Positions 23,731 through 36,807 of a DNA stretch of 64,000 nucleotides are shown one piece after another; within the stretch, counting starts at the first letter, position 1; each line of letters opens with the position of its first letter. A model generated the notes under the pieces. That model was not told where the DNA came from, did not search any database, and was given only the letters and a program-made list of their open reading frames with translations. The DNA is from Apostichopus japonicus. Its lineage: Eukaryota; Echinodermata; Holothuroidea; Aspidochirotida; Stichopodidae. Where the stretch lies: positions 14,648,876-14,712,875 of the forward strand of contig NC_092567.1 of assembly GCF_037975245.1 (NCBI RefSeq), written 5' to 3'. The position numbers and the translations under genes were made by a program.

Positions 23731-26214
23731 AGGTTATAATACAAAGTACTATGAACTCTTACAAAATTAACTTTTTTGGCACAAAAGGATCCTCTCAATG
23801 TTTCATTTTTATAATTTTTTTCGCAGCCATCTGTATCGATGTTTAGCTATTAACTAGGTTTCAGCTAATTCATTTCCAAACTCTTTAATCCATTCCATGG
23901 TTTATGATATGGTTACATCCGTCGTGTCTACAGAGTTTCTAGGTTTCCAGTCTACGCAGCCTCATTATGTTCTAATTCCATGACATGACATCGTCAAAAG
24001 ACCAAACCCAATCGTCACGGTAACAACCATCCCTGCTGTAACAAGTAAGTTAGTCAGCCATCTCTAAGAGGTCTGTCGACCGCAACATTCATTTCCTGAA
24101 TCCAAAAGTCTTCAGTTAACCCTTTCTATGCCTCCCCCTCCTTACACCCTTCCCACCCCCTTTTTATTTTTTATAATAAATCTTATTCTATTGCTGTTAT
24201 AGATTATAGTTTCATTTGGAAGACTACCGGTATCCAAGAGGTATATTTATTTGTTTCAATTTCCCCTTAAATTCTTACATCTGTTAATATCGACATATCA
24301 AGTCTAGAAGAGGGCTTACCGACAACTCTGGGTATGAATGATATCATCGACAGACGTAATGCCACACTTAGGCTATTACTTTGTATCACAATATATCCTT
24401 TGGAAACATTCCTATGTGGAAAAAAAATACTACATTGATCTTAATTCATTCAACAAAACGTGCAAACTAAATATTTAGTATTGGAAAATTACATATCATT
24501 GCTATGCATTCTTACACGTTTCTTTTACTTTGGGCCTCAAAATGTCTGAAAATCTGAAAATTATGCAAATATATATGTGGTAAGTATACTGAAGATTACA
24601 GCTAACATCATGACAGGCTTTTTAATACTTCCCCATATAATTGACACAACAAGCAATACTACAAGTGCTCTCTAAAATACTGATCTCAGCTCCTAGTAAA
24701 AATTTACTGGTGCCACTTTATTGGCAGAATGCTTGAAGCAAGTCAAATCTGACAGCAACAGTTGTTACTAATACCCTGTGTCAATACTCTCTCTTGTGAA
24801 CATAGGCTAAACCGCACAGACAACAAACAAACTTCTTCTCTACAGTGAAAAGACAGTTTGACCCAGAAAACCCTAAAAGCAGGTCACAGTCATAACAACT
24901 AAGAGGCTGTAACCCACTTTCTGTTATTCCGAGTGTGCAATGAGGGTTTTATTTTCTTTTTGGTTATTAAGACTTGTTGGCTGTGTGCGTACAGTTTGCG
25001 TTATTTGATTGGTCGATCTCGATAGGTCGATTTGATGATCTAGTGGTACCGATGCCTTCACTCGATCAATTGCTTACAAAGTCAAGACACATTTGATTTC
25101 CATACATTTTCATAATTTAATTTCCATTTAAGGGGCATCTAACGAGGAATTAAACCATGCTAACTAGGTAACCGGGATAAATATTCAGCCTACATCTAGA
25201 TGTCAAAGGGTCAACAGAATTTTTCATGCGGCACAGTTGGAAATTTTTACTATATTACGCTTGTTAGAGGGGGGGGGGATGCATGGCAGAGCACTTATAC
25301 GTGACGGCTTGCTTGTTGTGGCCAATCGAGCGGATCGGAGAGAGAATGAACAGTTGTGAACTGGCAAGAGAGGGAAATTGAGACAGTTAACGATACAGAC
25401 ACTATTCTCAACAGGGAGATGAGGGAAGAGGGTGGGGGATGGTGGGTTGGGAGGGTTGGGGGGGAGGGAGGGAGATAGGAGAAATAGATATTGAGGGTGA
25501 CTTAGCTCTTCTTCCTATTGCCTATAAGATCAGATGCACGTATGAAGATATCAAATTTCATGAACAAAACTGACAGAATATTAGAGAGAAATTTCCCAAT
25601 TCCCCCAACTTTCTCACATTGTTAAATTGAAATATTTTGTGCTTTACATATATACTATGAGAAGATGATATGTTAAGATCACAACCAGCTAGTTATATAG
25701 TAATTCAGTCAATGTTCTTGTTCATTTTCAACCAGGTATACAGTACAAAAATCCTCACTTCGAGAAGGTAGACATTCCTAAGAAGTAGACATTCCTAGAA
25801 GTAGACAATTCCACCACATGCATACATTTTTCTATACCAGGGAATCCCCTCCCCCCACCTCTCTTAATACTGTGTGTATTGTACATAACACCTCCATCAG
25901 CAAGTCAGAAGGAGAGAGCACACTGTCGAAGATAGAAGCCTTAAAACTCATCATTCTTCAACTTTCATACAGACATCTCAGTTCACATTAAACACATCAT
26001 AATAATCCTCCTGATGCATCGATCTATGTTTTTGTTTGGCTGCTATAGTCGGCTGAGAAAACATTCCACACGGAACAGCTCAGTGTTAGAAGATTGCTGT
26101 AAATTCACCAGCGGTAGAAGCCTGTCTCAACAAAAAATCAGGTAATGTTTACTGAATTTATTGATATTTCAAATAACTTACAGATTTATGTTCCTATGCA
26201 GACCTATCGCTCGT

Positions 26215-26244
<30 letters not shown>
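26215..26244. repeat. (ATC)10 trinucleotide repeat
   Basis: Ten ATC units in a row. They read as poly-His on one strand and poly-Asp on the other, but neither frame shows other coding evidence. Confidence 0.95.
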
Positions 26245-26245
<1 letters not shown>

Positions 26246-27568
26246 ACGCAGAGTCCCCGGTTGGAATTTTCACACAGTGAACCACAAGACCCATTTAAGA
26301 CTACTCTATCACATATCAAAACCGAGTTGAGAATTTTTGTGATGCACTTTGAAAAGTTTGCAAAATTTTGTTGCCTGAACAAAAATATTCATGTCGGTCT
26401 CATTCTGACGAAAAGAGGAAATATTACCAAAAGGTTGTCAAACTCTTGTCACTTTGAAAGAATGGACAGGTCCAGCTATAATGAGAACTGGGCTTATCTG
26501 GGAGTTTTGGTACTTTTGGATGTAAAAAATTGTAAAAATTCAACAAGGCCATTAAAATTGTTTCAAAATAATGCTTTAACAGACGATCAACTTTTAAGCC
26601 AAAGAGGAAAGTTTTCATTCAATTCAGACTTAACGGTTAAAGGGTGGGGGTGCACATGAATTTTAGGGATATAATGATATCCCCCATCCCAACCCCCACC
26701 CTCTTGCTTATCCCACTCCTCCATTCTAATTGTTCTCATCCCCTTTGGGTGACACCAATAATTGGCTCCCTTATACTGATGGCCACTTCTACCATGAATA
26801 TGGTACCACTGATTACCCCTCCCTCCCTCCCTGTTTCTATCTCTCCCTGTCATTCCACTTCACACCATGAGTAGCGCCCCTCAATGGTTCCCCCTGCCTA
26901 TCCTGCTTCTCCTCCCCCATCACCTCCCCGGTGGTCACACCACTAATTACTCCCGAGCTCCGATGACGACCCCATACCCTGCCTCTGAGACCCTCATGAC
27001 CTTTCCTATAGGCACATCAGATCAAATCAAACCATTCAAAATGTTTGGCCTAAATTTGACTAGTTTGCCCCACATACCAATCTTTGCTCTCTCTCTCTCT
27101 CCCTCTAAACATATTTAAGGCAGGGACATAAATTGCTACCATCTTGATTTATAACCACGTTCAGTCTGTCATCAACAGTTTTTTTTTTTTTGCTTCAATT
27201 TTTATTATATATATTTTTATGGCATCTTCTACCTGTACAACAGCAGGTAAAGATTCTTCTACATCTTGACCCTAGTAGATCAATACCTAAAAACCAGTCC
27301 CTGGGTAATATATCCAAAATTTTGACGTGGCTGAATAATTAATTCAAATGATCGTAAACAAGTCTTTGCCGACTGATACGGTACTAACAAAGCTAAAGAG
27401 TCAATAAAAAACATGGAGGGAACAAAACGGAGCGGCACTTCTCACGATTCCCTTGCTGTCAAGATAATGACGGTCATTTTCATTACTTTATTCCCGTTGA
27501 AATAAAATACTCAAGTTTTTTATTTATTCTGATTGTAGAGGCCAGACAGTGATGTGGAATGTATTAAC

Positions 27569-27586
27569 GGGGGGGGGGGGGGGGGG
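27569..27586 (+). repeat. Poly-G tract of 18
   Basis: The longest G run in the window. Other long runs are G14 at 20350-20363 and C13 at 32902-32914. Confidence 0.95.
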
Positions 27587-30500
27587 TTGGAGTTTGACAG
27601 GCAGCTTATCTATGACAGGACAAATATATGACATATTCATCCAAGACTGAAAGTCAGACAAGCTTGAAAGTTTTATAAGATTTTGATGATGCTATTAAGA
27701 GATGACACCTGGTAAAGTGACGGGCAGAAATCGACCGAAAGGCAAGCAAATCCGTCGGTTTACTTGGTCAATTATTGGGACTACAACTCCCCAGATTTCA
27801 AACGTCAAAACGGAGAAAATTCAGTAACCATGGTACAATAATGTTACTTGGTTATCAAAAAAAAATGTTTATATCATAAATATAATAAAAATATTGTGAA
27901 CTTCATAATGTAAAACTTTCCTTTTAAAAAAAAAACCTGATCAAATAAACCCAACCTGAAAGAATGGAAATGATGGGGGTAACTATTTAACGTTAAGCCC
28001 CTCCCACTCGTGAAGATGCATGAGAGCCCCACCAAAAAACAAAAGGGGTCATTTTCTGACCATGACCAACTGATACATCGAGTATGACATCAATTACATA
28101 TTTCCATCTTGACATACCGTGTTTACAAGCTACAGTAGGGTGTCACATACACACACACCTACAAGATGTATGCCAACACACACATACGCCAACACTGCAT
28201 GTGTTGGCATACGCCAACACTGCACTGACTGCATGTGTTCCGATGGATCTCAAAGCATTGGAACCAAAAACCAAAACTCAAATAACACACCTTTCAACAG
28301 TAAAATGCCAAGTCAACTTTTTGTTTCAGATTCAGAATAATTCAATAAAGATGTTCGAGTGATATTTATTGGGAAAAAACACTGACAACATTTTATTGAC
28401 GTGTATGAAATTATGAGGGTAATATTCCACATTTATGATCTCATTCGCATTGCAAAGTATAATAAACGCGATAAACAACGTCACAGAGAAGCAGTCAATC
28501 TAAAAACTTTATTGTTTATCCTTACAGCCCAGTCAGCCAATCACCAAGCTCACAGAACCTTATTGGATATTGACTGTTCACAAGTTAAAAGCAGTGGACA
28601 TATATCTATATATAGACTTCTAACACTGTAATATATGTCATCCTTCATTCCAACATCCAGAGATTACTTATGCGTACCGCACACTGGTAAGATCCATTAG
28701 ACAACTCAAGAGAAATATTAACATTTCATGTGTTATTTTTGGATTCAAGGTAGTGCTTTATAATATCCCCTAACCATCCCCCCCCCCACCCCACCATGCA
28801 CCCTTCTTATTTAAGGTTTTGTAGCAAATGATACATATTACCTTCCAACATCTTTTGTTATTATTTAAATTGACCAAGACATGAAGTGTTTTAATTTAAA
28901 CCTTGCTGTTTCATATGACAACCAGTTTATCTTTTTTTTCTATTTTTCGATATTTTGGCAGAGAGTAAACATTTTTTAGAAAAAAACAGCTCATCCATCT
29001 CAGTTTGGCTAAAATTATAACTGTCAGCTGGAGAGGTAAAAGTCTGAAAAGGGTTTTCAAACTTTTCTTGGTTTTTTTTTTTCGTTGGTTTGAATTTTTA
29101 TAGACTTTAAAGAAATTAACAGTCCTATCACCAAATGTCCAGAACGTTGAACATATTGTTTTTAACTCTGCATGTGGAACCGACATAAAAATGACAAGAG
29201 ACATCGACCACATCTTAAAGTAATATATATATAGATATTATAATATCCCTTTTAAATGACTTGGTTAAACCCTTTTATAATTCCAAAGATTATACCATGT
29301 ATGAGCTCATGCGTGGCAGACCAAAGAAATATATTCATTTTGTGTGTATAAATAAATCCACATGATGTACGACAGTATTTGCTTTACAAATCTGCTACCT
29401 GAATTAGGAGGTAATTTGATGCAAGCGAGTTCACACAACTCCACCACTGATGCAACTTTCCCATCATAAACTCCGACCCTTCCTCACTTAACCAACTGTC
29501 TAGGTTCAAACGATCGGCCCTCATGCCCGCTGGTATCAATGCATGGATTCGTACCCGATCCCAAAGGGCAACATACTACTGACACAGAAATTCACGGATC
29601 TAAATTCCCAGGACTCATCCCCAAAAAGGCCACTCCTGGCCTTGACAGCTGCATCAAATCGTCAAGGAGATCCGTTTAATAAACTGTGTCACTAAGAAAC
29701 CAGGTCCAAGTCAATTGCGGCGAACTGTAGTGACATACTGGGTCAAAAACTAGATCCCAGGATCGGTGCCCTCCTCGACACCAAAAAAGTACTGCATCCT
29801 TGGTAATGAACCCAAACCCTGCTCCGTCCGACCTATGGGTCTCCTTGCCACTCCACGCTAATAAAGCCCGGCTTAGACACAGATGTTCTCGACTTAAACA
29901 CAATACTAACTTTCGGAGACCTTAATTTTCCGACTGTTTTGTAACCAGATAACAACCCGGCGGGAGATTTTTTTTATATCTCATTCTGCGCTGACATCGT
30001 CTTCACCCCTCTATGAGACGTCTCCAAAAATGCCCTACCCCTCCAGGAGTTTAACGTCAGCTGGAAGAGTGTACCTGCCGTGCTTCATTAACAAGTTTCA
30101 TCATCTTCGAATCAAACATTTGCTTAAGGGCAACAAAGCTGCATCAAACTGTTTATCTACCTCCCCATGAAACCTCTCCCCGCTTCATACCTTTTTTTCT
30201 TTTCTTTACCTTCTTATCTTCTCTTTTCTGCATATCCCTGCCTCTTTTTCTTTTTTCCTTTTGAATTCCTTTTTTTTTTCCTTTCCTATCATCACAGAGA
30301 GTAACTTTTCCTCATCAATTTTATTCCCTACTTCTTTTCTAATTTACTACCACGGCGGATAAACTTTTACCGGGACTTTGTAAACCAGGAGGCAGTTACG
30401 AGGAGGAGGAGGAGGATGAATCTAGCGCATGACGGAACAGACGAGTGGAACGGATCGGAGAGAGAGGAAAAACTGATTCAAGGTCACATCTAGAGAACCT

Positions 30501-31645
30501 TGACTACCGTTCCTCTTCCTTCTTCTCTCCGGCTCAAACTGTACGGATTTTCATTTCTGTGACTCAGATGAAAACATTGAACCCTAAAATGTCCTTGGGC
30601 TATGTTAACGGTTCATTCTCTAAATTGACGGGAGATTAAACTTCAAGAAAAGAGCTTTACCACCATATAATATAGGTGCATCTCAAATATGACGTCGCGT
30701 CACAAACGGACGTTTTTTACTTCCAACGCATAAAAGACCAAACTGCTTGAATTGGTATCAATCTAAAGCCCTAGGATTTTTTCACAAATTTCCTGACCTT
30801 ATCCGACCTCAATAAGAAGGGGGGGGGGAAGAAAATGTATAAAAAAAAACACAAAAAAGGTTGTAAGAATTGGTTTGAGAATATGTATGCTTTATCTATT
30901 GTTGGATTTGGATGTATATACCTTAAAATATTGAAAAAAAGTTCTGTATTAAGTGTGTTTGCAGCTGTTTCCAAGAACATTTTAAAAGGATCAAGAATGT
31001 GTGCAGCTTCAATTGACCTTACTGTGGTACTGTAAATAGATAAATAACAAACCACTACTACATAACTCCAAGATATATTGATATCAACATTTGCACTGCA
31101 AGTTGACAACAACAAAGAAAACGCCCAAAGAATCCAATAACATACTTATACAATCAAATTGCTGAAATGGACCGAAGAAATTTATGATATTCATGTTTTT
31201 GTTTTGTAATATTGTCTTAGTTACAGACCAAAACCCAAACAGCTACAAATGTTGCAAAAATACAAAAATAAAACAACAACATATAATAACTTGTTCCAGA
31301 TTGAAGAAATCAGTGTAAGTCTTAGACATACAGACAGTACTAAGGCCCTTGAGACAATGACCTAAATTCAGGTCTGACACACTTTCCATAAAACAGGTGG
31401 TGGAATAAAATATAGTTTTGGGATATATTCTATCGTTCTAACCCAAACTCTGCAGGGGAAAATTATACTTCTTTTAGTCAAGATGAACCCATTTTTGAAG
31501 TCTCCAAGATGTACACAAAGTTTGTCTCTATTTGCACAATTACATACCAAGAGATCTCCCAAAAACACTGCTTAGTATACCGTCGTATACTAAAACCCTA
31601 AAATCAACTTGAACAAACCATGTTACAACACATAATACAAGCATA

Positions 31646-32190
31646 CGCGGGTTAAAATTTACACATGGCGGGTTAAGATTTACACATGGCGAGTTAATAT
31701 TTACACAGTCGGGTTAAGATTTACACGGTCGGGTTAAGATTTACACGGTCGGGTTAAGATTTACACGGTCGGGTTAAGATTTACACGGTCGGGTTAAGAT
31801 TTACACGGTTGGGTTAAGATTTACACGGGCGGGTTAAGATTTACACGGGCGGGTTAAGATTTACACGGGCGGGTTAAGATTGACACGGGCGGGTTAAGAT
31901 TTACACGGGCGGGTTAAGATTTACACGGACGGGTTAAGATTTACACGGTCGGGTTAAGATTTACACGGGCGGGTTAAGATTTACACGGGCGGGTTAAGAT
32001 TTACACGGGCGGGTTAAGATTTACACGGGCGGGTTAAGATTTACACGGGCGGGTTAAGATTTACACGGACGGGTTAAGATTTACACGGGCGGGTTAAGAT
32101 TTACACGGGCGGGTTAAGATTTACACGGGCGGGTTAAGATTTACACGGTCGGGTTAAGATTTACACCGACAGGTTAACATTTACACCTTC
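31646..32190. repeat. 20-bp minisatellite, about 27 copies
   Basis: The unit GGGTTAAGATTTACACGGNC has a fixed period of 20 bp, and N is mostly T or G, rarely A. Edge copies are degenerate (ACACATGGCG on the left, ACACCGACAG on the right). GGGTTA resembles a telomere hexamer, but the unit as a whole is not telomeric. Confidence 0.97.
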
Positions 32191-32554
32191 ACCAATGTAT
32201 CGTTAAAATATTACCCTTAGGCCGAACACCTGGTCTTACAATTATAACTACATTCGGCTCTCAAAACACCTGCCTTATAGGACCACCTTGCTCATGTTAA
32301 CACTAACTGTGGACTCACCGATCATTTGCTGGTATCAAATTTCTTTTCATGTTTTTTCTTAACCCTTTATCTTTTGTTTTTTTCATCGACTACGCAGGTA
32401 TGCAGCACACTATGATACTCTCACCGTTATCACGGCGGTAATTAACATAATTTCATAAGCGAATCCTAACGTGACCTTGAACGTGCTAAATTGAGCCACA
32501 TACCCGAGAGGGTTAAGCGCACTATCTGACGATGTCGAAATAAGATTTCATATA

Positions 32555-32556
<2 letters not shown>

Positions 32557-32585
<29 letters not shown>
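32557..32585. repeat. (TA)n microsatellite
   Basis: About 14 TA units. Confidence 0.95.
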
Positions 32586-32589
<4 letters not shown>

Positions 32590-33479
32590 TCCATTGAAGA
32601 TTGTCCTACTCTTGGATGAGTGTGAATGATGAGATGAAGGTTACTTGTACATTAGCCATGCAGTCAGTATATATGGCTTGGCATGTTAATTATAAATATC
32701 CTACACAATTTCCTCCACTGAGCTAGTGGTCTGCCAAATACAGAGAGTTGTAAGCCATGTAGCGGTATAAACCATCTTCGAAGCAGAGTAATCATCTCTT
32801 CATGTTTTAGTTCATTGTTTTTTTAATACTGTTCAATGCCAAACATACTCCAAACAGTGCAGTTCATTTTACTGGTCTAGTCAATGTTTCTCAAATATTA
32901 ACCCCCCCCCCCCCAAAGAAAAAAAAATCAATTTCCATGACAAAATGGGATTGGGAATAATATCTAAGAATATCTGGGTGATAAAAATATCCAAAACTAA
33001 ATGGAATCATTGAATTCCTGCTACCTATAAACAAGTGAGGGAGAGAAAAAAAATCTAACATGGCATCTTATTAATTGACCAATTTCATGTCTTATCATGA
33101 ACAAATAGTTGGTATTGGTTTGGGTGAAATTGGCGGACAAATGCTAAAAGGTACTTTCTTAGTATGAATGGCACACGACAACTGAAACTATGAATTATCT
33201 GTCGAAACACATTTGTCTTGTAAACCTTTTAAATATCGAAAAGTTATATTAATTTTTGTGGCAGGCAGCAAAATAAGTGAATTAGCCACTATTTAACAAA
33301 TTCTAGTTTCCCATGAAAGCAATGCTATAAATTATGTAGGTTATGTTTTTTTGACAGCGTGTAAATCGTTCAACAATGTTTTCTCCTGCGATCCCATGAA
33401 TAGAACTGTTAGGGATCTAAAGTGTTATCAGTCAATAAGAACTACTGCGAATGTCCTATGATCCGATGTGTCAGATTAA

Positions 33480-33833
33480 AGGCATTGAAGAGTCGCCCCA
33501 AACCGCGTTCGGCCATCTGAATTAGTTAACTTTCTGTTGCTGGTTTTGTTCTCGTCGCTACAAATGCAGACAGTAATGAAACGTGATACCTTACTTGTTA
33601 TCTCTAGCTGGACCTGAGATGTCCATCGCTGTATCGTTTGTATACTGTGCTGTGGGTATTGACCGCAGCTGTATGTTCTGACTGCACACTAGTGTCTAAT
33701 TACTGACGGTAGCAACCTGTGTGTGTATTTTCTGGGATCGATGGTGGTGTCTAACACTTCTGTTACACCTCATTCGAAACTAGGTCAAATTACAAACATT
33801 AGACGTTTCTTTTTGCGCAAGTCTTCACACCCT
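33480..33833 (+). mobile_element. TTAA-flanked MITE, copy A (354 bp)
   Basis: This is one of three related copies in the window. TTAA at 33476-33479 precedes AGGCATTGAAGAGTCGCCCC, and the other end reads GTCTTCACACCCT followed by TTAG, a one-base decay of TTAA. The ends form imperfect inverted repeats of about 25 bp. It lacks a short stretch containing GCAAGTGACG that copies B and C carry. A TTAA target is typical of piggyBac-type elements, but the termini do not start with the usual CCC, so the superfamily is uncertain. It has no coding capacity. Confidence 0.85.
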
Positions 33834-34674
33834 TTAGAGATACTGACTTGTAAACAGGATGTGATGTCATGTCCTCTGCTGATCATGAAAAGGATGGTGC
33901 ACAACATGGGGTGATCGATGGATTCAGGATATGACAACGGATCCAGTGGTGAGGTGTTGGATCCGATGTACATGTTGTTTGCATTGATACGTGATCCCGT
34001 TCCCTTCTGTGGTGTCATCTGAAATACAGATCTCTCTCCACCGGCCCAAAGTACTGTGACCTGTACACATTTTTGTACTACTTAAGTATTCAACGCTTCG
34101 GTGTGTGGGTTTTCTTCCCCCAGCAACTGCAACCATATGCCATTGGAGTGCGACGTACATGTGATGTATTGTGACGGTGTGATCAACAGTTTATAGAGTG
34201 CCTGGCACTGATTTGTCACACTATATGAAATAATGTCATATAGAATGACCAGCGTTAGTTTACAGAGTGAAATCGGAGAACTGCGGGCGTTTAGATACAT
34301 TTAGCTGCCAAAATCATCATGTATCTCGAATCAATGACCACCAATCTGAAGCAATATCGCTGACATCTTTCTAAATTTCTAAATATTTCTAATGTTTGTT
34401 AATATTACCCATAATAAAGCAACAGACACTCACCAGAACTAAATAAATACTCTCTACTGAGAATAGACATATGCTGCATTACTGCAGTACGATATGGCTT
34501 GCAGCAGTTTGCTATAAAAATTGACGCCAAGGCAACTTTTGAATTGAAATTCACAGTTCTAAATCTACTAGAAATTAATTATGAGCCACATTGGGTCAAT
34601 AATATCAATTCATTGTTGATGGAAGGGACTTCCAGTGTAGTTTGAAGTTGTAAAACAACCGACCCAAATGAATC

Positions 34675-34975
34675 TCAGATGACCTTTGACCCAAGGTCCC
34701 AGCACCTTGAATGGCCCACTACTCAGTTGTGGTGAAAATTCATATGAAAGATGAAAGGGTTTTTGTTTTTCTTTCTGTTGCCCTGAAATGACCCCTCAAT
34801 GACCTTTGACTTCATTCCCCCCCCCCTTAAAATAGCTTGAATATAGCTTAGCAACAACCCACCACCAGGGAAGGCATAATTTTTATCATAATTCCCTGAA
34901 ATACAAGAATTGACCAGTTTTGCAAATTGTGAATCAACACAGACACACATTCATACAGACTGACAGATTGTTACA
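34675..34975 (+). repeat. Possible retroposon-like tract with two TGACCTTTGAC motifs
   Basis: TGACCTTTGACCC at 34680 and TGACCTTTGACTTC at 34800 are followed by CACAGACACACATTCATACAGAC near 34940. The layout resembles 3170-3455 but the intervening sequence differs, so the relationship is uncertain. Confidence 0.3.
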
Positions 34976-35020
34976 CAGATATAAATCTGTCCATCTCCAG
35001 CTTGGTTATTTTGTATTTAA

Positions 35021-35348
35021 GGGTGTGAAAGACTCGCGCAACAAGAAACGTCTAATGCCGGTAATCTGACCTAGTTTCGAATGAGGTGTAACAGAATTGT
35101 TAAACATCACCCATCGATCCCGATCGGTAAGTAGACACTAGTGTACAGTCAGTACATACAGCTGTGGTCAATACCCACAGCACAGTGTACAAACGATACA
35201 GCGATGGACATCTCAGGTCCAGCTAAAGATAACAATTAAGGTATCACGTTTCATTTTGTAGCTACACGAACAAAACGTCACTTGCAAGCAACAGAAAGTG
35301 AACTTTTTCAGATGGCCGCACGCGGTTTGGGGCGAGTCTTCAATGCCT
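35021..35348 (-). mobile_element. TTAA-flanked MITE, copy B, inverted (328 bp)
   Basis: This is the reverse complement of copies A and C over most of its length, flanked by TTAA at 35017-35020 and 35349-35352. Ends seen on the plus strand are GGGTGTGAAAGACTCGCG and GGGGCGAGTCTTCAATGCCT. It is the shortest copy. It lies 1.2 kb from copy A in the opposite orientation. Confidence 0.85.
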
Positions 35349-36034
35349 TTAAAGAGCATACTTAGCATGTTAGATATTTATAGAACCTACCTGAATAAGT
35401 GAGTAGTAGTGTTCAGGCTGTTATGATCTTTACTTTGTACATGTCATGTTCAACTGAGATTTAATTCCTCAAGGAATCCATTACAGCATATTATAACACG
35501 AGCGATATTAATAGGTGATCAGGGTGTTTTTTTTCCTTAAATTATCGCTCGTCATTCATAATGCAAATGTCAGGTCACAAACACGCATGTTTGTGTAACA
35601 TGAAAGATCAAAGATATTATTTATCAATTGAAAAATGCATTTCGGCTGCGGGTGAAATAGCACTTAGCGACATTTAAATATTTAAATGCAAATGTAAGAA
35701 TATCAGCTGGCAAACACCTTTCCACTGGTGGAGGAGTATGATATACAATCCTTTGATTTTTAATGACAAGGATTAGAAAACTTGTATGACTAGAGATTTA
35801 TATCAGTTGAACAACTATATCAAAAGAAGAGAGTAGCATTTTAGCTTCAAAATTTCATAACTTCGGGCAACAAAATAAATTATTCTGCTACTTGATGCAT
35901 TTATACTATAAACAACATCCCCCCTTCTAGAAGGTCATATTTTAAAGAATCACTCACTTAATATTTTATGAGATAATTTTCGCATAAATCGTAGAGAGGC
36001 ACCCTATTGAAAGTGGCTGGACTACTTAGACTAC

Positions 36035-36055
36035 CACACACACACACACACACAC
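36035..36055. repeat. (CA)n microsatellite
   Basis: About ten CA units, 670 bp from the nuclear receptor exon, in its downstream intron. Confidence 0.95.
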
Positions 36056-36403
36056 GTCACAGAGTCCACACAGTCATACAATGAAAACACACAATTAGAG
36101 TCAATAGGAGAGCAAACACTTATGTACCCTACGTGATAACATAAACAAGACAAACTTAGAAAGTACCACAGCAGGTGTTCTGTGTAACATTTGAATGACC
36201 TTTACGAGTTATTTGGAGCTGAGTTTGTCAGGTTAACAAAAATGCCTGAATAACAATGACAAATTATACTCGACAAAAGGCGAATAAGGTAATTAACTCA
36301 AAAGAGCTTTACAGAGTACAAATGTCATCTCCAAAACGGAGAGAGCCAAGTACGGAAACAGTTTGCGGAATCACAGATAAGGTAGAGCGAATGTGAGAGT
36401 TTT

Positions 36404-36432
36404 GAGGGGACAGGTAAGTGAGGGGCAAGAAA
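36404..36432 (+). repeat. Weak fragment of the dispersed-repeat tail
   Basis: GAGGGGACAGGTAAGTGAGG followed by GGCAAGAAA resembles the shared GGGGAGACAGGTAAG...GAGCAAAG tail. It lies about 300 bp downstream of the nuclear receptor exon in gene orientation, on the opposite strand. Confidence 0.35.
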
Positions 36433-36724
36433 AAAGTCAACGTAAAAACATCTTGTCATAGGTTGTGATGTTCATGACCAACAACAAATAGAAGAATATA
36501 AAGAACCCCCACCCCCTCCACCCTCACCCCCAATAAAAATAAATAAATAAATAAAATAAAAATATATAAAATAAAAGGAGACTAGAAATAAAAAAAATAA
36601 AAAAATAACATTTATTTTAAAATTGACCTGTTCAGAAACCAATCAGAAGTGGATAACCAGCTGTAAATGACTCAACAGCAACAAAAAGAAAAAAAAACAT
36701 TTAAAAGTGAATGTTTGGACTTAC

Positions 36725-36807
36725 CTTACAGCCTTCACACGATATAATTCCATAGTGTACCCCTGAGGATCTGTCCCCACATATCTTACATGCAATCGTA
36801 GGAAAAT
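36725..36807 (-). CDS. Nuclear receptor DNA-binding domain exon (first zinc finger), probably ROR/HR3-like (NR1F)
   Basis: Seen: on the minus strand a pyrimidine-rich tract ending TTTTTTTGCAG precedes this 83-bp stretch, and TGTAAG|GTAAGT follows it, a near-perfect donor. The exon starts with the last two bases of a split codon and then encodes 27 residues, including [15 protein letters not shown] and ISCEGCK. All four zinc-binding cysteines (CxxC and, 13 residues later, CxxC) and the EGCK part of the recognition helix (P-box) are present. Known: nuclear receptors are ligand-regulated transcription factors, and many split the two zinc fingers with an intron just after EGCK. The hydrophobic residue in SSGVHYG and the lysine in CKICGD favour ROR/HR3. 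RXR matches at about the same number of positions but has CAICGD and SSGKHYG, and to my recollection has no intron at this point. Inferred: the second-finger exon should lie at lower coordinates and the N-terminal exons at higher ones; neither was found. The receptor-domain call is near certain and the subfamily is moderate. Confidence 0.9.

Larger units (their letters stand above)
22592..31645. other. Long unannotated stretch with microsatellites
   Basis: Besides the listed AT, ATC and poly-G tracts there are T-rich runs (22750, 23161, 27179, 29070), a pyrimidine-rich block (30190-30290) and a GAGGAGGAGG run near 30402. No exon with convincing splice sites or known protein similarity was found. 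Confidence 0.5.

Noticed and set aside
26194-26382. Poly-Asp or poly-His frame
   Set aside because: The run is an (ATC)10 microsatellite and the flanking residues show nothing coding.
31646-32190. Regular repeats resembling a CRISPR array or telomere
   Set aside because: There are no unique spacers between the 20-bp units, the context is eukaryotic, and the unit is not TTAGGG.
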